DNA of 64,000 bases from Blepharisma stoltei (GCA_914767885.1 CAJZBQ010000010.1:620001-684000); one strand, 5' to 3'. Shown: positions 10,266 through 20,934, counted from the stretch's first letter. Program-made: numbers and translations. The notes: generated by a model from the sequence alone, not told the origin.

Positions 10266-10387
10266 AATTAACTAATCTTTTTCTAATAAATTATTCTAAT
10301 TTTTTATATTTAAAGAAATTAGAATATAAATAAAGTATTCCTACTATATTAAAAAGCAAGTAAATATGAAAATTTTTTAATTATTAT

Positions 10388-11782
10388 TTAATCATCTCCC
10401 AAAAACTCGACTCTGTCCAATTCTTCTTGTGGAGGCTCAACAACTACTTTTTCAACAATCTTTTCAGGCAGTTTACTCTTTGGCATTGGCTGCCTTCCAA
10501 CTTTTCTAATCTTTGGATTTGCTGATCTTTCCATATATTTTTGCAGCTTATCTTGATTTTTCTTCTTTTCTTTAATAAGAGTTTCATTCCTTGATTTTTC
10601 TCTTCTATTTTTTTCTAAGTCAATAGCTTTTTTAGTAACATATTCTTCATCAATTTGATCAAATTCTTTAAAAATCCTTAAATAAACATCAAGCCTGTGC
10701 TCAACTTCAGTCAGCAGCCCTAAACAATCTTGTTGTCCTTCATCTGCTTCTAGCCTCAGTACATCTCTTGTGGTTTGTTCTAATCTCATAAGTACTGGAT
10801 GCCCAGTTTGTTCATTGCCTATAGTTTTCTGTAACCTCCCTTCTAGCTGTATACATCTTTTATCTTTTTCTTCAATAGCTTTTCCCAGCTCCCCTCTCCC
10901 TCCGTTTAGTTCAGACAACTTATGCCCAGTCAATCTCTCAATATTTTCATATTCATGTTTAGTCTGCTCCAAATTTTGTTCCAATTCTTGTATATTTTGT
11001 ATCAAAATTAAATTATGCTCTATATACCCATGAAAAATGTCAGTCAGCTGCTCTGAATTCTGAAAATGATTCCCTGCATCCTTTTCATGTGGCTCCACCT
11101 TATCTAAAAATTCTTTATATTTCGTGTACTCTTCCAAGCTTTCTTCATGTTTCTGTATTTGTGTCTGCAGCTGCTGGATTTCTTCATTTAAATGATTGAT
11201 GTCATGAGTTATATCAATTTTTATTTTATTCAATTTTTTTGCTTCTTTCATGGCGTCATGGCTTTGGCGTTTGCATTCGTCTCAGTATTCATTAAACCGG
11301 GTTGTGTCCTCTATGAGCATATCTTCAGAATTTTTTAAGCCGTATTCTCTTAATAAGGCGAATTGTTCAAGTTTTTTGATTTCTTCTTTTTTAATGTCAA
11401 TCATCATTTGAAGGAGAAACATTTCACGTTTCTTGTCAATTGTTTTGTGGATGTTTTCACGAGCTCGCACACGGTCAGCGACAAGGGCAGCATGTGCAGC
11501 TTCAGCAACAGTTACTTTTTCTTCAGCTGGGGTCGTGCTGATTTCAATTTCTTCGATTTTTCGTAATGCACCTGCTCGGTTATATTTGAGCCCTTTATCC
11601 CAAATTTTCATGTTTCGAGTTTTTGAACGGTCTTCTTTTTCTCTGGCTTTGATTTCACGGATGTTGAGGATTTCTTCGTCAGGAGGGACTTTGAAAGGAT
11701 TTTCATGACTTGTGTCGAACATAGTTGGCTTGAGAGGAGGTAAAAGACTTTTAGAGTCTTGTGAAGAGTCCATTTTATTCAT
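10388..11782 (-). CDS. Ciliary coiled-coil protein, CFAP100/CCDC37-like
   Basis: A 464-residue single-exon protein when TGA at 11280-11282 is read as Trp. The central part matches the DUF4200 family: KKREMFLLQMMIDIKKEEIKK, then LIEDTTRFNEYWDECKRQS, then EESLEEYTKYKEFLDKV. Long coiled coils follow, with a basic Pro-rich C-terminus. CFAP100 (FAP100/MIA1 in Chlamydomonas) is part of the modifier of inner arms complex near the inner dynein arms of the axoneme. Assignment to CFAP100 rather than another DUF4200 member is likely but not proven. Confidence 0.75.
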
Positions 11783-12073
11783 TTTCCAATATAAATATTT
11801 AATTTTGCAGCTTTAAATTTATTTTCTTATAATTTTTATCAATAAAAATACAGCTGATAATAAATAATTTTCTCTTGCTCCCGCCCTCCGTGAGTGAACA
11901 AAAAAATTTTGTTCACTCATGGAGGGGGGTTTTTAAAAAAATATATATCTTATCGAAGACAATTACACCCAAAAAATGCCCAAAAATTTATTTTTATCTC
12001 TGTCCCTGAGCTTTCCCTTGCCGATTAGAAACTGCCCAAAAGTTACTATTATCAATTATAAGATAATACATAT

Positions 12074-14299
12074 TTATCTATTACATTTATGATTAATGAA
12101 ACAGCCATGATGTATTGGCTCGCTGCAATCAGAACATTTATAGTAGGTTTTGCTATCTTTATTCAACTGTTTACAATAAGTACATCTTCTATTCATTTCT
12201 CCCTTTATTGCCGCCTTTGTAATTTGATTACTATTGTAATTATATTCTATCAATCCTAAAGCCACTTCCATTCTAAATTCTCCATGACTAAGCAGTCCAT
12301 CACTGCTTTTACTATGGTTTTTATAAATTATATGAAGAAGTTATCAAAGCGAATTGAATGAAGTAGTAGAAACATGATTTTCATCATTTATTTGACCTTT
12401 CCAACTGTATAACTTTGAAGAAGCTGATCAAAGTGATCAGCACCTGACATGTATGCAGAAAAATTAGCTACGATATCAGGTTTTATTTTTGCAATTTCTG
12501 ACGAGTATCTGGCTGAAGTTCCTTTTGCATTTGTTGATTTAATATTCGAGATAAAAAAGACTGCTCTTTTATCAAACCAACACAAAATAGCAAAGGATTA
12601 CTGAAATAAAACACCGTTTCATTTTATTTGAAACTTTGGTAATCCTTTCCTATTTTTTCTCACTGTTCCAGTTACTCCGAATCCTTGATTTGCTAAAATT
12701 CTGAATAATTTAGGATTTGAATATCAATCGCCGCAATACAAGTGATACCAGTTTGATCTTAATTCTCCAATCAGTTTCAGCGTCACAGCCATTACGATAT
12801 TATTTTCTATTTTTGCTGATTTCAGGGTAAATTTCATAATCTCATAAATAGCCTGTTTTTGAACCGCACAATGCAAATACCTTGAATCCTCATTTTATTG
12901 GCTTTGTTGATATATACTGCTTGGTATTTTATTATGCTTTCATCAATTGAAATTTCTCTGCCTAATTCATAATTTCTTTTGCAATTTAGACAAAATTTCA
13001 GCGATTGGACTAAGTTTAGATAATCGTCCAGCCCATTGAGATGATGAAGGAGGTGATAAGTGAATTATTTTGGAAATACCTTCATATCTGTATCTGCTCA
13101 TTGTACTGGATATAACGCTATTATAATAGAGAAGATTGCTCGATCAATAGCTTCTGATCTGACTTATGTGAACTAAACCAAATAATATGCTCAATCGATG
13201 TATTTTTTAATTTCTTCTTCAGTCGACTTTTATTAAAATGGGAAGTTCTGATAGTGAAGGTTCTTTTCTTCTTGGTTTATTGAGGAAGACAGACCTTCAG
13301 ATGAAGAACTTCTCGAACTTTTATTACTTGACAATAGTGACTTAGAAATTTTTACTGATGATGAAGATGAAGATGAAGATGAAGCTGAAGATGCTGAGTA
13401 TAGCGAAGAAATTTTATCAAATCTGGACGAGCATGACACAGAAGAGCATTATGAAGAGCTTTTACTTGAAGTATTCAATACACTGGTGACTTCTAAGGGT
13501 GATGTTATCATGGATGATAATGAAATCATAACATGTATCGAAAAATGTAGTAGTGTGGAGCAGGACATTCTCTGTGCCAAAAAGACATTTGTAAAGAAAG
13601 AACTTGAAGAGGACCTTGAAGATGAGCGTAAAGACGAGCTTAGAAGATCGAAATTTATCAGAAAATTTAAAATTGAAATCAGATTCAAATCTTATCAGAA
13701 ATAAGGAAATCATGAACACCAGAAAATTAAAATTTAGATCAGATTCAAATTTCATCAGAAATAGAAAATTCATATCAGACTCAAAAATAAAATCAAAATC
13801 AGACCCAGGAAATTCAGAATTAAGAATTATGGAGAACATAAAATTTAGATCAGACTCAGAAATCAAAAAAATCGCGGATTACGTGGGTTCAGAAAATTTT
13901 ACTAAAATTTTTTAATCGGGGCATGGTCCTGAAATAAAGACCTAATGCAATAAAATAATTTCTCTCTCTCTCTTCAGTCGCATCATATATATAATTGAAA
14001 AGCAATGATTCTCTCTTCATTATGCTTCTTATTCATCCAGCGTAAAGATTTGTATTTTTAACGATTAGAGTTATCATTTCACTATTGAAAAAGTTGTAAA
14101 ATAATTCTAACGGAGGTTTTATTTCAATGTTTTACCTTGGGTCATGAGATGGCACTGCGCTTTCTCTAAGAAGATCTCTGGTTTCTTCTTAATCATCAAT
14201 AAAATCTCCTTCAGTTGAAGATGCAGAAGAATCACTATCAATTGATCCACGACTGCTATCACTTGATGAATTAGGTTCTTGTTCAGTGTCTAATGACAT
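12074..14299 (-). pseudogene. piggyBac-family transposase pseudogene
   Basis: The minus strand encodes, with frameshifts and TAA/TAG stops, an almost complete piggyBac transposase. It starts with an acidic Ser/Asp-rich N-terminus from Met at 14299 (SSSDSSRGSIDSDSS). Then come PLELFYNFFNSEMI, MSRYRYEGISKIIHLS, SIDESIIKYQ (first catalytic Asp region), LYCGDWYSNPKLF (second Asp), GTVRKNRKGLPK and MSGADHFDQLLQSY (third Asp region). The C-terminus is a Cys-rich zinc-binding domain, CTYCKQ...CSDC...HHGCFINHKC. The DDD residues survive, but the frame is broken and the gene is split by a retroposon. It is a transposon relic, not a domesticated PiggyMac-type excisase. Confidence 0.85.
13216..13980 (+). 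mobile_element. CT-tailed retroposon H (copy 1) in the piggyBac relic
   Basis: A 745-bp element (13226-13970) flanked by the 10-bp duplication TCTTCAGTCG (13216-13225, 13971-13980). Removing it joins the transposase frame as DATEEEIKKY. It begins ACTTTTATT..AATGG and ends with CATGGTCCTGAAATAAAG, AATTT and a (CT)n tail. It carries a decayed reading frame, acidic first (EELLELLLLDN, DDEDEDEDEAED) and then a tract of repeated RSDSNFIRN-like units ending IADYVG..ENFTKIF. A second copy lies at 41411-42054. The tail and duplication indicate a non-LTR retroposon. Confidence 0.75.
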
Positions 14300-14876
14300 T
14301 TAACAATTAATAATTAATTCATATTTTAATACTTCACCATCAATTATTATGTTTTGGTAGAATTCTGGGTAGTTTTTGTCATAAAGGGTAAAGCCTATTC
14401 TTATGGGAAAATTTGATGTTGTCGTCAAAGAGATATAAATTTTATAGAAAATTTTTTTTTTTTCGAAATTTAAAAAATCCTAGTACGCAAAAATTGAAAA
14501 GCAAATATTAATTTAATTTATAAAATTTATGTTTTTAAAAAGCAATTTGTTTAAATTAAACAGAATTAGCTCTAGATCATCATTATAATAATTATCACTT
14601 ATATGTCAAATTGTTTTTCCATAAAACATTTTTCTATTAAAAAAATTTTTGTTCACTCACGGACTCACGGAGAGGGAGGGGGGAATTAAACTATATCAGG
14701 ATAATCTTTATTGAAATATGTGACTATATCTTCTAATAAATCTAAATAAATTCTCTATAAAAGGCTTATACTTTAAACTGATTATAAAATATGAATTTCT
14801 CCTTATCTATCTAATAAAACCAATTACCATTTTAATATTCCATATCTAATATAAAATAATTATGGCCATTCTAAGC

Positions 14877-15048
14877 TATAGGGTTTTCTCCTATATAGCC
14901 CTGTGAATTCTGATAGAAATCCTTTGGCTGGTGGAACCAACAAGTGAGTTGGCCTGACCTACGTGCTGAGTTGATTCCACCAACCAAAGGAATCAGGACA
15001 AAATCCACAGCCCTTACAGGACTATATAGGGGAAAACCCTATATATCA
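14877..15048. mobile_element. TA-bounded MITE with about 70-bp inverted arms
   Basis: The left arm has TATAGGGTTTTCTCCTATAT, then CCTTTGGCTGGTGGAACC. The right arm is its imperfect complement (GGTTGGTGGAATCAAC and CCCTATATAGTCCTGT on the minus strand). The arms are GC-richer than the flanks and nearly meet at a short GGCCTGACC centre, so the element can fold into one long imperfect hairpin. It sits about 70 bp upstream of the KDM4-like start codon, in what must be promoter or 5'-UTR space. Confidence 0.7.
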
Positions 15049-15120
15049 TAAAGAAAATTAAAATCTTGCTTAACTTGCCTAATCTTCTAGCTAAGAAATA
15101 AATCTTGAAATAATTGCTCA

Positions 15121-16230
15121 ATGAAAGGGAATTTTTGTCCAGTCTTTCACCCCACAAAGGAAGATATGAATGATTTCCAAGCTTATATAGAAAAAGTTGA
15201 AGGGCTGTCTGAAGGTTTCGGAATGGCAAAAATAATACCTCCTGAAGGCTGGAAGGCCAGAAAAAGAGGGTACAAAGATATACAAGTCCAACTAACGAAC
15301 CCTATCAGCCAGCATGTTCAAGGCTATGCAGGTATTTATAACGTGATTCTCATCACAGAAAAGCCGATGGACTTAAAAACGTACCGTAATTATGCCACTT
15401 CGCGAGAAATAAAAAATAAACTTAACGACGAAGAAATAGAATCACTCGTAATTTTTATATAGTTTTGGAAACAAATCCGATATAATTCTCCAATATATGG
15501 CGCTGACAGTAACACAGAGACATTATTCGACGAAGATAACGAATGGAATTTATCCAAACTTGACACTACATTATCGTAAATTATATATAGAAAAGGATTA
15601 TACCCTTATAAGTTAGCTGGGATTAATATGCCATTTATTTATGTAGGCTGCTGGAAAAGCATGTTTTGCTGGCACAAAGAAGACTTAGACCTTTATTCTA
15701 TTAATTATCTGCATTTTGGAAAGCCGAAATTCTGGTATTGTATCCCATTGTCTGAGTCTGAAAAATTCGAGCGTTTCTGTAAATTCCATTTTCATACTGA
15801 TTATGCTGCGTGTCCAGAATTCTTTACCTTTTTATAATGAATTTGCATTTTTTTATGGTTAATTAATAGAAAAATTTTCCTTTTATTATAAATAGGTATA
15901 AGGCATAAATCTACCCAGGTTTCTCCTAGTATTCTGAGAAAAGCTGGGATAAACGTCCAAAAGATAGTGCATAATGCAGGGGAGTTTGTAGTAATTTTTG
16001 CTGGGGCTTATCATATGGGGTTTAACTCAGGTTTCAATTGTGCTGAAGCAGTGAATTTTGCGACACCGAAGTGGATTGATATAGCTGAAAAAGTATCAAG
16101 ATGCTGCTGCGACCCTGAGACTGTGAAAATTGATATGGAGGAATTTAAGGCAAAATTGGAAGGAGATACTCAAAGTATGCCAAAGAAAAAGTCAGGACCA
16201 AGGAAAAAGCAAAAAGTTGCAGAAAAATAA
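15121..16230 (+). CDS. JmjN/JmjC histone lysine demethylase, KDM4-like
   Basis: Two 15-nt introns (15448-15462 and 15576-15590) and one 72-bp IES (15825-15896) are removed to give about 335 residues. JmjN (PVFHPTKEDMNDFQAYIEKV) is followed by JmjC. The Fe(II) ligands are His and Glu in WHKEDLDLYSINYLHFGKPK and the distal His in AYHMGFNSGFNCAEAVNFA; the 2-oxoglutarate site region FWYCIP is also present. KDM4 enzymes remove methyl groups from H3K9/H3K36 by 2-oxoglutarate-dependent oxidation in the nucleus. There are no PHD or Tudor domains; the C-terminus is a basic tail (KKKSGPRKKQK), likely a nuclear localisation signal. Confidence 0.9.
15825..15898. mobile_element. Short 72-bp TA-bounded IES in JmjC exon
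   Basis: TA at 15825-15826 and 15897-15898. The ends are inverted repeats TACCTTTTTAT and (minus strand) TACCTATTTAT. Removal gives CPEFFIRHKSTQVSPS, which aligns with the KDM4 RHKMTLISPS segment; retention gives an immediate TAA. It lacks GT..AG intron ends and is far longer than the two real introns of the gene. Confidence 0.85.
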
Positions 16231-16413
16231 AGATATAATAAATGTTTTTATTTTTTAAAAGTCTTTTCAAAGGATTTAAAATTTAAACGAATAATAAATA
16301 TTGGTGAAGAAATAATGTACAAACTATTAAAATCTATGAGCAATCAGTATCTGTGTGCTTAAACAAAAGAATAAATCTGTATAATAGTAATTTTTATTAA
16401 AATCTAAATATAA

Positions 16414-17174
16414 ATGTATTGTTGCATTCCATCGCCAATACCAGAAAATCCTTCTCCACAAGCAATCAAGTTATTTCGAATTATTAGAACCCTTGTAATT
16501 ATCCAGGTGATGCTTGGGATATTTAGCATGTTTGTAGATATATGGTCAGGTTTTCTTTTACTTATAGGAGCAAGCGTTCTTTATATGATAATTTGTTCAA
16601 GAAATTGATGCACATGTGTATTTTACATTGTTCTCTGTATGATGGACATAATGACTTGTATAATGCTTGTTGGGGAATATTTTACTGCTCACAGCACGAT
16701 TGAAGGAGATTATGGAATTCTTGTCTTCGTCTCGATGGTCAAATTTCCCAGCTCCATGCCAAATAACCGCGGAAATTTGATAGTACGACACCTCATAGGG
16801 GAAATTTTGTTCGAATCATTTTTTGATAGTGAGACATTTGACCGAAAAAACCGTCAAATTTCGGCCAAATGGATATACTATTTAAAAATTTTCGACCAAA
16901 AGTACTTCGGTGAAATGGACACTATCAAAAAGGCAAGGTCATTTGACCTGCACCCAAATTCCCATTCTACACTCTCTCAATATATTATACCTTCTTGTGT
17001 TATAGAGAACTCAAAGGTCAGGGATATTTAGGATTATTTATTGAAGTCGTAGAAGGCGGAGGGGCAGGAATTATAGGATCTCAAGCACCTGCACAAGCAT
17101 GGCAAAACGCCAGAGATCCTCCGAGGGCACCAGAACCACAGCCATTCCAAGGACAAGGATATAGGCTTGGCTAA
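16414..17174 (+). CDS. Small multi-pass membrane protein, function unknown
   Basis: About four hydrophobic segments in the first ~130 residues (LVIIQVMLGIFSMFVDIW, FLLLIGASVLYMIIC, VFYIVLCMMDIMTCIMLV and one after the insert), then a Pro/Gly/Gln-rich cytosolic-type tail ending GQGYRLG. TGA at 16606 encodes Trp. A 215-bp stretch (16741-16955) must be removed to keep the frame (...VKFPFYTLSIYYTF...). A 15-nt segment GTCAGGGATATTTAG near 17016-17030 may be an intron; either choice stays in frame. No family recognised with confidence. Confidence 0.65.
16741..16964. mobile_element. Family C insert in membrane-protein exon
   Basis: AAATTTCCCA (16741-16750) and AAATTCCCA (16956-16964) flank a ~205-bp element. 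Ends: left GCTCCATGCCAAATAACC, right GGTCATTTGACCTGCACCC. It shares internal blocks with the FA2H and CK1 copies (TTTTTGATAGTGAGACATTTG; AAAATTTTCGACCAAA). Deleting 215 bp restores the host frame. Confidence 0.75.
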
Positions 17175-17221
17175 ATTCACAATGTAATAGAAATACATAT
17201 GATTTTACTTTAATTTCTAAT

Positions 17222-17680
17222 ATGGATCATGAACAATTAAAAGCAAAACTCGAACTAAGGGAAAACCAGCTAAGAGAAATGGCTTCACATTTAGCTGAAC
17301 AAATGCACTCAATAAACGTAAAAAGGAGCTATATTTCAGAAATGCAGACAAATATACAGAGATTAGAAAAGAAATTGAATAAAAAAAATAAACAATTGGA
17401 ACAGGAATTAAAAGATAAAGAAATTATTATTGCGAGGATTAAAGGGCTGGAGGAAATAGCAGATATTTCAAAGGATGCAGCGTATTATAAAAGATCCAAA
17501 ATTCTTACAAAAGAAGAAAAAGATGACACTGCAGATTATTTGGAATATTATGCTAAATTAAGAGACTCCTTGGAAGCTAAAGAAAGTTTTGATGATAGAA
17601 TCAAAGATTTAGTCGAATCTGGGGTTGTTGTTAAAAAAGAAGAATTGGCGAATGAAAAAGAAAATGGTCGGACAGCTTAA
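17222..17680 (+). CDS. Coiled-coil protein, 152 residues
   Basis: Single uninterrupted frame from ATG to TAA. Residues 1-75 and 95-150 are charged alpha-helix with heptad character (LEKKLNKKNKQLEQELKDKE). No catalytic or targeting motif is visible. A centriole, axoneme or basal-body role is possible but unsupported by any specific motif. Confidence 0.7.
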   Translation: MDHEQLKAKLELRENQLREMASHLAEQMHSINVKRSYISEMQTNIQRLEKKLNKKNKQLEQELKDKEIIIARIKGLEEIADISKDAAYYKRSKILTKEEKDDTADYLEYYAKLRDSLEAKESFDDRIKDLVESGVVVKKEELANEKENGRTA

Positions 17681-17997
17681 AATCGAAAAATTAATGAGGT
17701 GTAAGCACTCAAATTGATTTTCTTTTAATAATTTTGTAGTTATCAGCAAGGAATTGGGATTCTTAAAAGATGATTTATTTATTTATTTTTCGAATAAGTT
17801 AAAAGAATAGAAAACGATTAATATAATTCTGATAGGAAATAGGAAAAGAAAAGTTTATATTATAATACCCAAGCAAGTAATCGGACTTATATATCGCTAT
17901 ACTTTTATTTAAAGTCACATAAACCATTGAAATTAATATCATATTTGCTATTAGGCTGATTAACCCATTACCAAATTATTGGTTATAATAATTTATT
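17681..17997. other. AT-rich intergenic region
   Basis: No gene, hairpin or repeat recognised. It lies between two same-strand genes and should contain the 3' end of one and the promoter of the next. Confidence 0.4.
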
Positions 17998-18606
17998 ATG
18001 GAAAGTGGTTGGGTTGGTACAGTTGGACCTATTCTGGTCAGAGCTCTTGAAGAAATAAAGCAGTTCGCATCCAGGAATGACTGGACAGCTAAAGATCCAG
18101 CTGACGGAGTCCAATATTCTTCCCGTCCTCACGACGACTGGCCTATGATAAAAGCTGTCGCTGAAATCCATGCCCCACCTGAAGCCATTGTCCAGTTCTT
18201 CAGAAACGTAAATAACATCGGCCAATGGAATGACAAGCTCAAGAACGTCCACATTGTCCACGAAAGCGGACCTCTCAAGCTAATTAAGTCCCAAATGAAG
18301 GCAAAATGGCCAATGGATGATCGTGAAACCCTTTACGCCCAAACAGAGTTCGTTGAAAATGATGGGAACACTGTTTTCCTTATTGAAAAAAGCGTAGAAT
18401 TGCCTGATGTCCCAGTTGAGAAAAAACATGTGAGAGCTCACTTGATTTACAGCGGGTACATTTTGGAAAGATTGGAGCCGAGTAGAACGAGAGTTACTTA
18501 TATTGTACTTTTCAATCCAGAAGCAAGCGTTCCTGGAGCAGCAAAGGAAAAAATGCAAATGCAAAATGCAGCCAGAATTGGAGTTGCCAAGAGAACCTTA
18601 GGGTAG
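17998..18606 (+). CDS. START-domain lipid-transfer-type protein
   Basis: A 202-residue uninterrupted protein. The body fits a single START fold: DDWPMIKAVAEIHAPPEAIVQFFRNV, then QWNDKLKNVHIV, LYAQTEFV, and a C-terminal helix region ending RIGVAKRTLG. START domains bind a lipid or sterol in a hydrophobic tunnel and move it between membranes. No signal peptide, membrane anchor or catalytic partner domain is present, so it is probably cytosolic. Ligand cannot be deduced. Codon use is GC-richer than its neighbours. Confidence 0.75.
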   Translation: MESGWVGTVGPILVRALEEIKQFASRNDWTAKDPADGVQYSSRPHDDWPMIKAVAEIHAPPEAIVQFFRNVNNIGQWNDKLKNVHIVHESGPLKLIKSQMKAKWPMDDRETLYAQTEFVENDGNTVFLIEKSVELPDVPVEKKHVRAHLIYSGYILERLEPSRTRVTYIVLFNPEASVPGAAKEKMQMQNAARIGVAKRTLG

Positions 18607-19410
18607 TTATTACTAAATAACATTCATTCCAATTAATTTTTATTTTAATTATATGGAAGATATTATGCGTATCAGGTCAAGATTTGTGTAAATAACACAT
18701 AAGTTCTTATTTTAATTAGATTTTGTATATCCTGCTTAACAATTTTCTTTGGAAGCAGAAGTTTAATTTTTATAGCTTCTCGCAAAATAGAGATTTTGTA
18801 TATAAAATGAAGAAGTTAATTTTCTTTGCAAAGCAATAAGGAGACATATCTAAATTATTCTAACTCTGAGTTTCTTTAAGGGTTGGGAAAAAATTTTGAT
18901 AAAACAAGTACTTTTGGAAAATTTGACCCCTCTTTAAGAGTGAGCAAATTAATTCTAATATAATATTATTATATAAAATATTTTAATATATAGTGAAATA
19001 CACTATGTAGTACAGTTTTTTTTGGCTGGAACTTGAGCCCCGTGCTACATAGTGTATTTATCAATATAATTATACATTGTTATAATAAGATTTATTGCTA
19101 TTTCTATTATATTTTAGATATTGCATTGAAGTTTTTAAATATACATTTTATAAGAATTTTTAAAATCTGATAAATTTTTTAAAAATCAAATCTCTTAAGG
19201 GCGTACAAAAAACTTGCTCCCTTTTAAAGGAATTAGTAAAGGAAATTTTGAGGATTTTTCATATAAAAAATTCTAATATTTAAAATAAAAATAATTCAAA
19301 ATCATAACGAAAAAGACTTCTCAAAGGTTTTTATTTTTTCACCAATTTTCATATTATAAAATTAACTTCAGATGTAAATTAACACAAGTTAATTCAATAG
19401 AAAATCTAGT
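18607..19410. other. Intergenic region with a decayed insert
   Basis: Apart from the hairpin at 18991-19062, paired blocks flank it: CTTTAAGGG near 18877 and CCCCTCTTTAAGAGTGAGC near 18929, against CTTAAGGGCG near 19193 and GCTCCCTTTTAAAGG near 19216. They recall family I ends, so the whole stretch may be an old family I MITE with a smaller hairpin element inside. No gene seen. Confidence 0.4.
18991..19062. repeat. Short inverted-repeat element (~70 bp)
   Basis: Arms AATACACTATGTAGTAC and GTGCTACATAGTGTATT pair almost perfectly around a ~30-nt loop (TTTTTTGGCTGG...). Flanked by TA. The size and TA flanks match a short IES or micro-MITE. Confidence 0.65.
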
Positions 19411-19725
19411 ATGGTAAACTCTCTTTTAAAAAGCCTTTCAATTCTACAAGTTTCATGTTCCAAAAATGAATTCAGCCATTCCTCACTTATTTCACTTATT
19501 GAGAATGTAGAAACAGAACCAATCGCTGAAAACCCTTTCAAAGTTGCAATAAATTTATCATTTCTTGAAGAAATTGCCAATATTGCGAATAAGTTGGCAT
19601 CAGAAGATGCAGTTCTCTATAACCACTTGGTGATCATTGAATGTGGCATCCAAGAGTTTTTAAGGCATTGAAAAGGAGTCTCAAATATTCAAAATGACTT
19701 ATCCTATTTCTATAAAAATCATTAG
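19411..19725 (+). CDS. Hypothetical small protein
   Basis: 104 residues from ATG to TAG at 19723-19725, with TGA at 19669-19671 as Trp. The sequence is mostly helical (SLLKSLSILQVSC, FLEEIANIANKLASED). No family recognised. An isolated short gene between AT-rich spacers; it could also be one exon of something longer. Confidence 0.45.
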
Positions 19726-19854
19726 AAATAATAAATATTTAATTATTTTTTTTATAGAAATCAAGGTTTAGCTTGTTAATTTTTTTTTAAAAAATAATGA
19801 AAAATAGCATAAAATCGATCCGACAAAATATCGTTGAAAAATCTTCAGATTAAA

Positions 19855-20383
19855 TTGCAGGTCTTGGCTTGCTTGCCTATTGGCAACGAAGTCACCAGGA
19901 TTCTTGCAGGGATGCACCCTCTTTGCAGCGTCGGCAGATAGAACACTTTGAGTTAGGATGATTAACCTGGCGAGAATGGTGGTCATGCTCCACCTTTCCT
20001 TCTTCACCGCCTGACGCCATGGAATCTGTGAATAGGGTTCTGTGTCCTATCTCCTCCTTGTCTTGTGGGCTCCGATGTTGAGTGGGAAGGCTGTGGACTT
20101 CTGCGGCTTGCTACTTGGGTGTATGAAGGTTCTCCACACAAAAATCAAAAAAATTGAATTTCTGGTTGACTCTAGGCAAAAAGGAAAAGTTCAATGCTTT
20201 TTTTCACACTAGGGAGTTATCCAAATGGTTTAGGCATTACCTGCAGATGCTGCTGAACTTCTCCTTTCCAACTCTGAACCCTCCTCTTCCTTCGAGGTAA
20301 AATCCAATCCTGAAAGAGACTAAGGCTAGGCTGCATTGCCTCTGTCAATGCCCTAGCTGAGACACCATTTTACTTATATCATG
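19855..20383 (-). mobile_element. GC-rich retroposon, R1-related, diverged
   Basis: The minus-strand 5' end reads TATAAGTAAAATGGTGTC at about 20383, matching the AAATGGCG-type start of the other retroposons. Segments such as TTGAGTGGGAAGGCTGTGG and CTTGCTACTTGGGTG parallel the 4.7-kb copy (TTGAGTGGGCGGCTTATGG, CCTGCTACGGGCG). Target duplications are not clear (TGAAAA/AATC-like on both sides), and the 3' tail is lost or eroded. No coding capacity. Confidence 0.6.
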
Positions 20384-20409
20384 AAAACTCAAAAATAATC
20401 AACTCTCAA

Positions 20410-20934
20410 ATGAAAAGAGTCTCCAGAATTCTCAAAGATTACAGAGACCGCTGCAGGAATTCTTTTTTAGAATACCTCAAATCCCTTGATTTAGATGTTC
20501 GAAGAATCCTCAAACCTTTAGTCCCTACAAGTGTCGTTCTCGAGCAAGTCAAATTTCCTCTGATAAATGAAAATCCAAGCTTAAGAAGCTCAGTAGCAGC
20601 GTCTCAGCCTGAGTCTGCTAGAGAAAGTGTATCCCAGCAGAGCCCAAGGGAAGATTTAGAAACTTTGCCAAGCAGCAACCCAGCAGAAAATACAATAGAC
20701 AAATTAAATAACCATATACAGATGCTGGTTGGGACACTTGAAAAAGTGGCTAAAGAACTAATCCAGATTGTGGCGGAGTCTGATAGACAATATTATGAAA
20801 TTTTAAATAAAGTTGAGGTATATTCGAGACCTCCTACACCATTAGCTGCACCTTTGCCTGAGTATTTTTGCTTTGATACTGAAGAATCTAAAGAAAACTT
20901 ATGCTGTTTCCCTTCAATTGCTAATAAAAAATAG
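20410..20934 (+). CDS. Hypothetical protein, possibly 5' part of the next gene
   Basis: 174 residues from ATG to TAG. The N-terminus is basic and helical (MKRVSRILKDYRDRCRN), the middle is Ser/Pro/Glu-rich, and a coiled coil (KLNNHIQMLVGTLEKVAKELIQIV) follows. No known domain. The next coding block begins about 30 bases later without an ATG, so the two may be one gene with a short interruption at about 20,915-20,965 whose boundaries I could not resolve. Confidence 0.55.
   Translation: MKRVSRILKDYRDRCRNSFLEYLKSLDLDVRRILKPLVPTSVVLEQVKFPLINENPSLRSSVAASQPESARESVSQQSPREDLETLPSSNPAENTIDKLNNHIQMLVGTLEKVAKELIQIVAESDRQYYEILNKVEVYSRPPTPLAAPLPEYFCFDTEESKENLCCFPSIANKK

Larger units (their letters stand above)
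11874..14687. mobile_element. Family A MITE split by a piggyBac element
   Basis: The left piece (11874-11949) has the family A terminal hairpin CCTCCGTGAGTGAAC / GTTCACTCATGGAGG followed by the T-rich/A-rich core start. The right piece (14433-14687) resumes at the matching core position (ATAAATTTTATAGAAAA) and runs through the GAATTAGCTCTAGAT core to TTGTTCACTCACGGA at the other end. The ~2.5 kb between them is a piggyBac relic. Its candidate inverted ends are TATCTTATCGAAGACAAT at about 11946 and, on the opposite strand, TATCTCTTTGACGACAAC. The outer MITE lies between genes. Confidence 0.75.

Noticed and set aside
13233-13866. Minus-strand Ser-rich frames opposite the acidic repeat
   Set aside because: They are reverse-strand shadows of the D/E-rich and RSDSNFIR-like repeats of retroposon H.
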